Assembly: GCA_947490625.1 (NCBI GenBank)
Contig: CANLHC010000034.1
Span: 1-7,612 of the forward strand
Reading direction: 5' to 3'
DNA from: Candidatus Nanopelagicaceae bacterium
GTDB lineage: Bacteria; Actinomycetota; Actinomycetes; Nanopelagicales; Nanopelagicaceae
Length of the DNA: 7,612 nt
Below are positions 7,101 through 7,612 of this stretch, piece after piece; positions within the stretch are counted from its first letter, which is position 1; every line of letters begins with the position of its first letter. The notes under the pieces are model-generated. The model saw only the letters and a list, made by a program, of their open reading frames with translations, was not told the origin of the DNA and did not search any database. Position numbers and translations under genes: made by a program.

Positions 7101-7612
7101 CTAGCAGAGCAACTTGAAGATTTGAAGAATACAAAGAAAGACCTCCTCGACATTATCAAGGAAGTTGACGAACGCGTTCAGCAGATTTTTATGGAGGCTT
7201 ACGAAGAGACTGCTCGCCACTTTGCTGAGATCTTCCCGCGCCTATTCCCTGGTGGCGATGGTCGACTTATTCTCACCAACCCTGATGATCTTCTCAACAC
7301 TGGTGTCGATGTGGAAGCACGTCCCCCAGGAAAGCGCATCAAACGTCTCTCCCTTCTTTCAGGTGGTGAAAAGTCTTTGACGGCTGTTGCAATGCTGATT
7401 GCGATCTTTAAGGCTCGGCCAAGTCCGTTCTATGTACTTGATGAAGTTGAAGCCGCCCTTGATGATGTCAACCTTGGTCGACTACTTGGTGTACTTGAAG
7501 AGCTGCGCGCGAGTTCACAACTGATCATCATCACTCACCAAAAACGAACGATGGAGATTGCTGATGCTTTATACGGTGTAACGATGCGTGGAGATGGAGT
7601 CACTGAAGTGAT
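4110..7612 (+). CDS. smc: Chromosome segregation protein SMC (3' end just outside window)
   Basis: SMC is the ATPase of the bacterial condensin, working with ScpA and ScpB to organise and separate chromosomes. The frame is open from GTG 4110 to the window end: 1167 residues, probably missing only a handful. Order: N-terminal head with Walker A GPNGSGKS (31-38), Q-loop in MGEQGAK (49-55) and the GQGQLDAIL segment; first coiled-coil arm (about 165-500); hinge (about 508-650) with LGSIASLIRIDSGWEAATAS and TRDGDLLTSKRVRGGS; second arm (about 655-1000); C-terminal head with signature LSGGEKSLTAVA (1083-1094), Walker B YVLDE (1108-1112), D-loop ALDD (1116-1119) and H1143 in ITHQKRT. GTG is preferred over ATG 4125 because YLKSMTLKGFKSF is the family N-terminus. 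AGATAGG (4094-4100) is a plausible ribosome binding site at 9 nt. I translated it line by line and found no frameshift. Arm wording such as EARLAVRTSEERV resembles actinobacterial SMCs. Confidence 0.97.
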   Translation, partial: MYLKSMTLKGFKSFASATTLRLEPGITCVVGPNGSGKSNVVDALTWVMGEQGAKSLRGGKMEDVIFAGTSGRAPLGRAEVSLTIDNSDGALPIEFSEVTISRILFRNGQSEYQINGEASRLLDIQELLSDSGIGREMHVIVGQGQLDAILMATPEDRRGFIEEAAGVLKHRKRKEKALRKLDSMQANLARVQDLTVELRRQLRPLGKQAEVAKKAATIQADLRDAKLRLLADDFISLSRTLDAEVADETALRARRSEVETELDSVRRQEESLDAQSAIESPLLIQAQENFYALSGLREKFRGTQSLAQERSRFLAEEAQEARDAGRDPQALEREALLLRTEEEELRKSVESARSLLQSSTQQLAADEIALKSEEDKIAATLRAIADQREGTARQEGHIKSLAARLDAIAEEISRLIKARDGAQERVDGAAREYSTLEMEIAGADAGEQGLDSLFETAKRELEAAKKKLSDLVDLERNTEREKNAIESKLDVMRITSSSRDGGAALVNNSRGINILGSIASLIRIDSGWEAATASALGSLADAIVVRDLNSAVTALRTLRSENLGQADVLILDRENVGAVSLPQGLTPLLQHLHSSEINDLLTSLLSTTVVAQDPASAADILRSHPHLTVVTRDGDLLTSKRVRGGSQSSSSLIEITALMEELSGKLETLSHECNRLTFEISTASAEVESKQSAFDLALSQLNESDARIAAITEALAVSGQHMKSASAEVERLNSAINEATAAKSRDENELKVASEQLQQHGDIQEPDHQIAQTLRQKVSAARTAEVEARLAVRTSEERVDSLAARAQALEDGARAEREASERAISRRGARARGALISQAIAEAAYEALIHIERSIAKASAERARLEASRSDREGQTLTVRARNRGLTLELDQLTSSVHRDEIARAEQRMRIQVLESKAVEELGIDVTTLVNEYGPDKDVPTFIETESGEIVATEMVPYRRDQQEKRLAATERSLTLLGKINPLALEEYSALEERLKFLAEQLEDLKNTKKDLLDIIKEVDERVQQIFMEAYEETARHFAEIFPRLFPGGDGRLILTNPDDLLNTGVDVEARPPGKRIKRLSLLSGGEKSLTAVAMLIAIFKARPSPFYVLDEVEAALDDVNLGRLLGVLEELRASSQLIIITHQKRTMEIADALYGVTMRGDGVTEV

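Noticed and set aside
1..7612. A hidden mobile, defence or otherwise undescribed system.
   Set aside because: All stretches above 80 nt are occupied by conserved housekeeping genes in a familiar order; no terminal repeats, integrase, toxin-antitoxin pair or spacer array was seen.

Overview
The window is a dense, single-strand run of eight housekeeping genes, all on the + strand: recG (3' part) - rsmD - coaD - sepIVA-like - yceD (DUF177) - rpmF - rnc - smc (almost complete, cut by the window end). Gene order and protein wording (a SepIVA/Rv2927c-type protein between coaD and DUF177, L32 followed directly by RNase III, and an SMC with long actinobacterial-style arms) point to an actinomycetote. 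The base composition looks close to balanced rather than GC-rich, and spacers are very short. This suggests a streamlined, lower-GC lineage such as the planktonic freshwater groups. That placement is an inference and I cannot name the genus.

Layout: positions 1-983 hold the helicase half of RecG. After 4 nt comes rsmD (988-1572), then coaD (1595-2080), a short SepIVA-like coiled-coil protein (2083-2565), DUF177/YceD (2574-3158) and a 74-nt spacer that can fold near the rpmF ribosome binding site. Next are rpmF (3233-3406, GTG start), rnc (3420-4091, apparently starting at CTG) and smc (4110 to the window end, GTG start). No gap exceeds 80 nt, and I see no transcription terminator, tRNA, mobile element or CRISPR array.

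Functionally the cluster joins DNA repair (RecG), 16S rRNA methylation (RsmD), CoA synthesis (CoaD), septum/envelope organisation (SepIVA-like), 50S assembly (YceD, L32), rRNA processing (RNase III) and chromosome organisation (SMC). The spacing suggests cotranscription.

The region is a conserved housekeeping locus and not a new defence or mobile system. The points worth a second look are the probable CTG start of rnc, the shortened SepIVA-like protein, a possible two-state fold upstream of rpmF, and the absence of mutM between rnc and smc.
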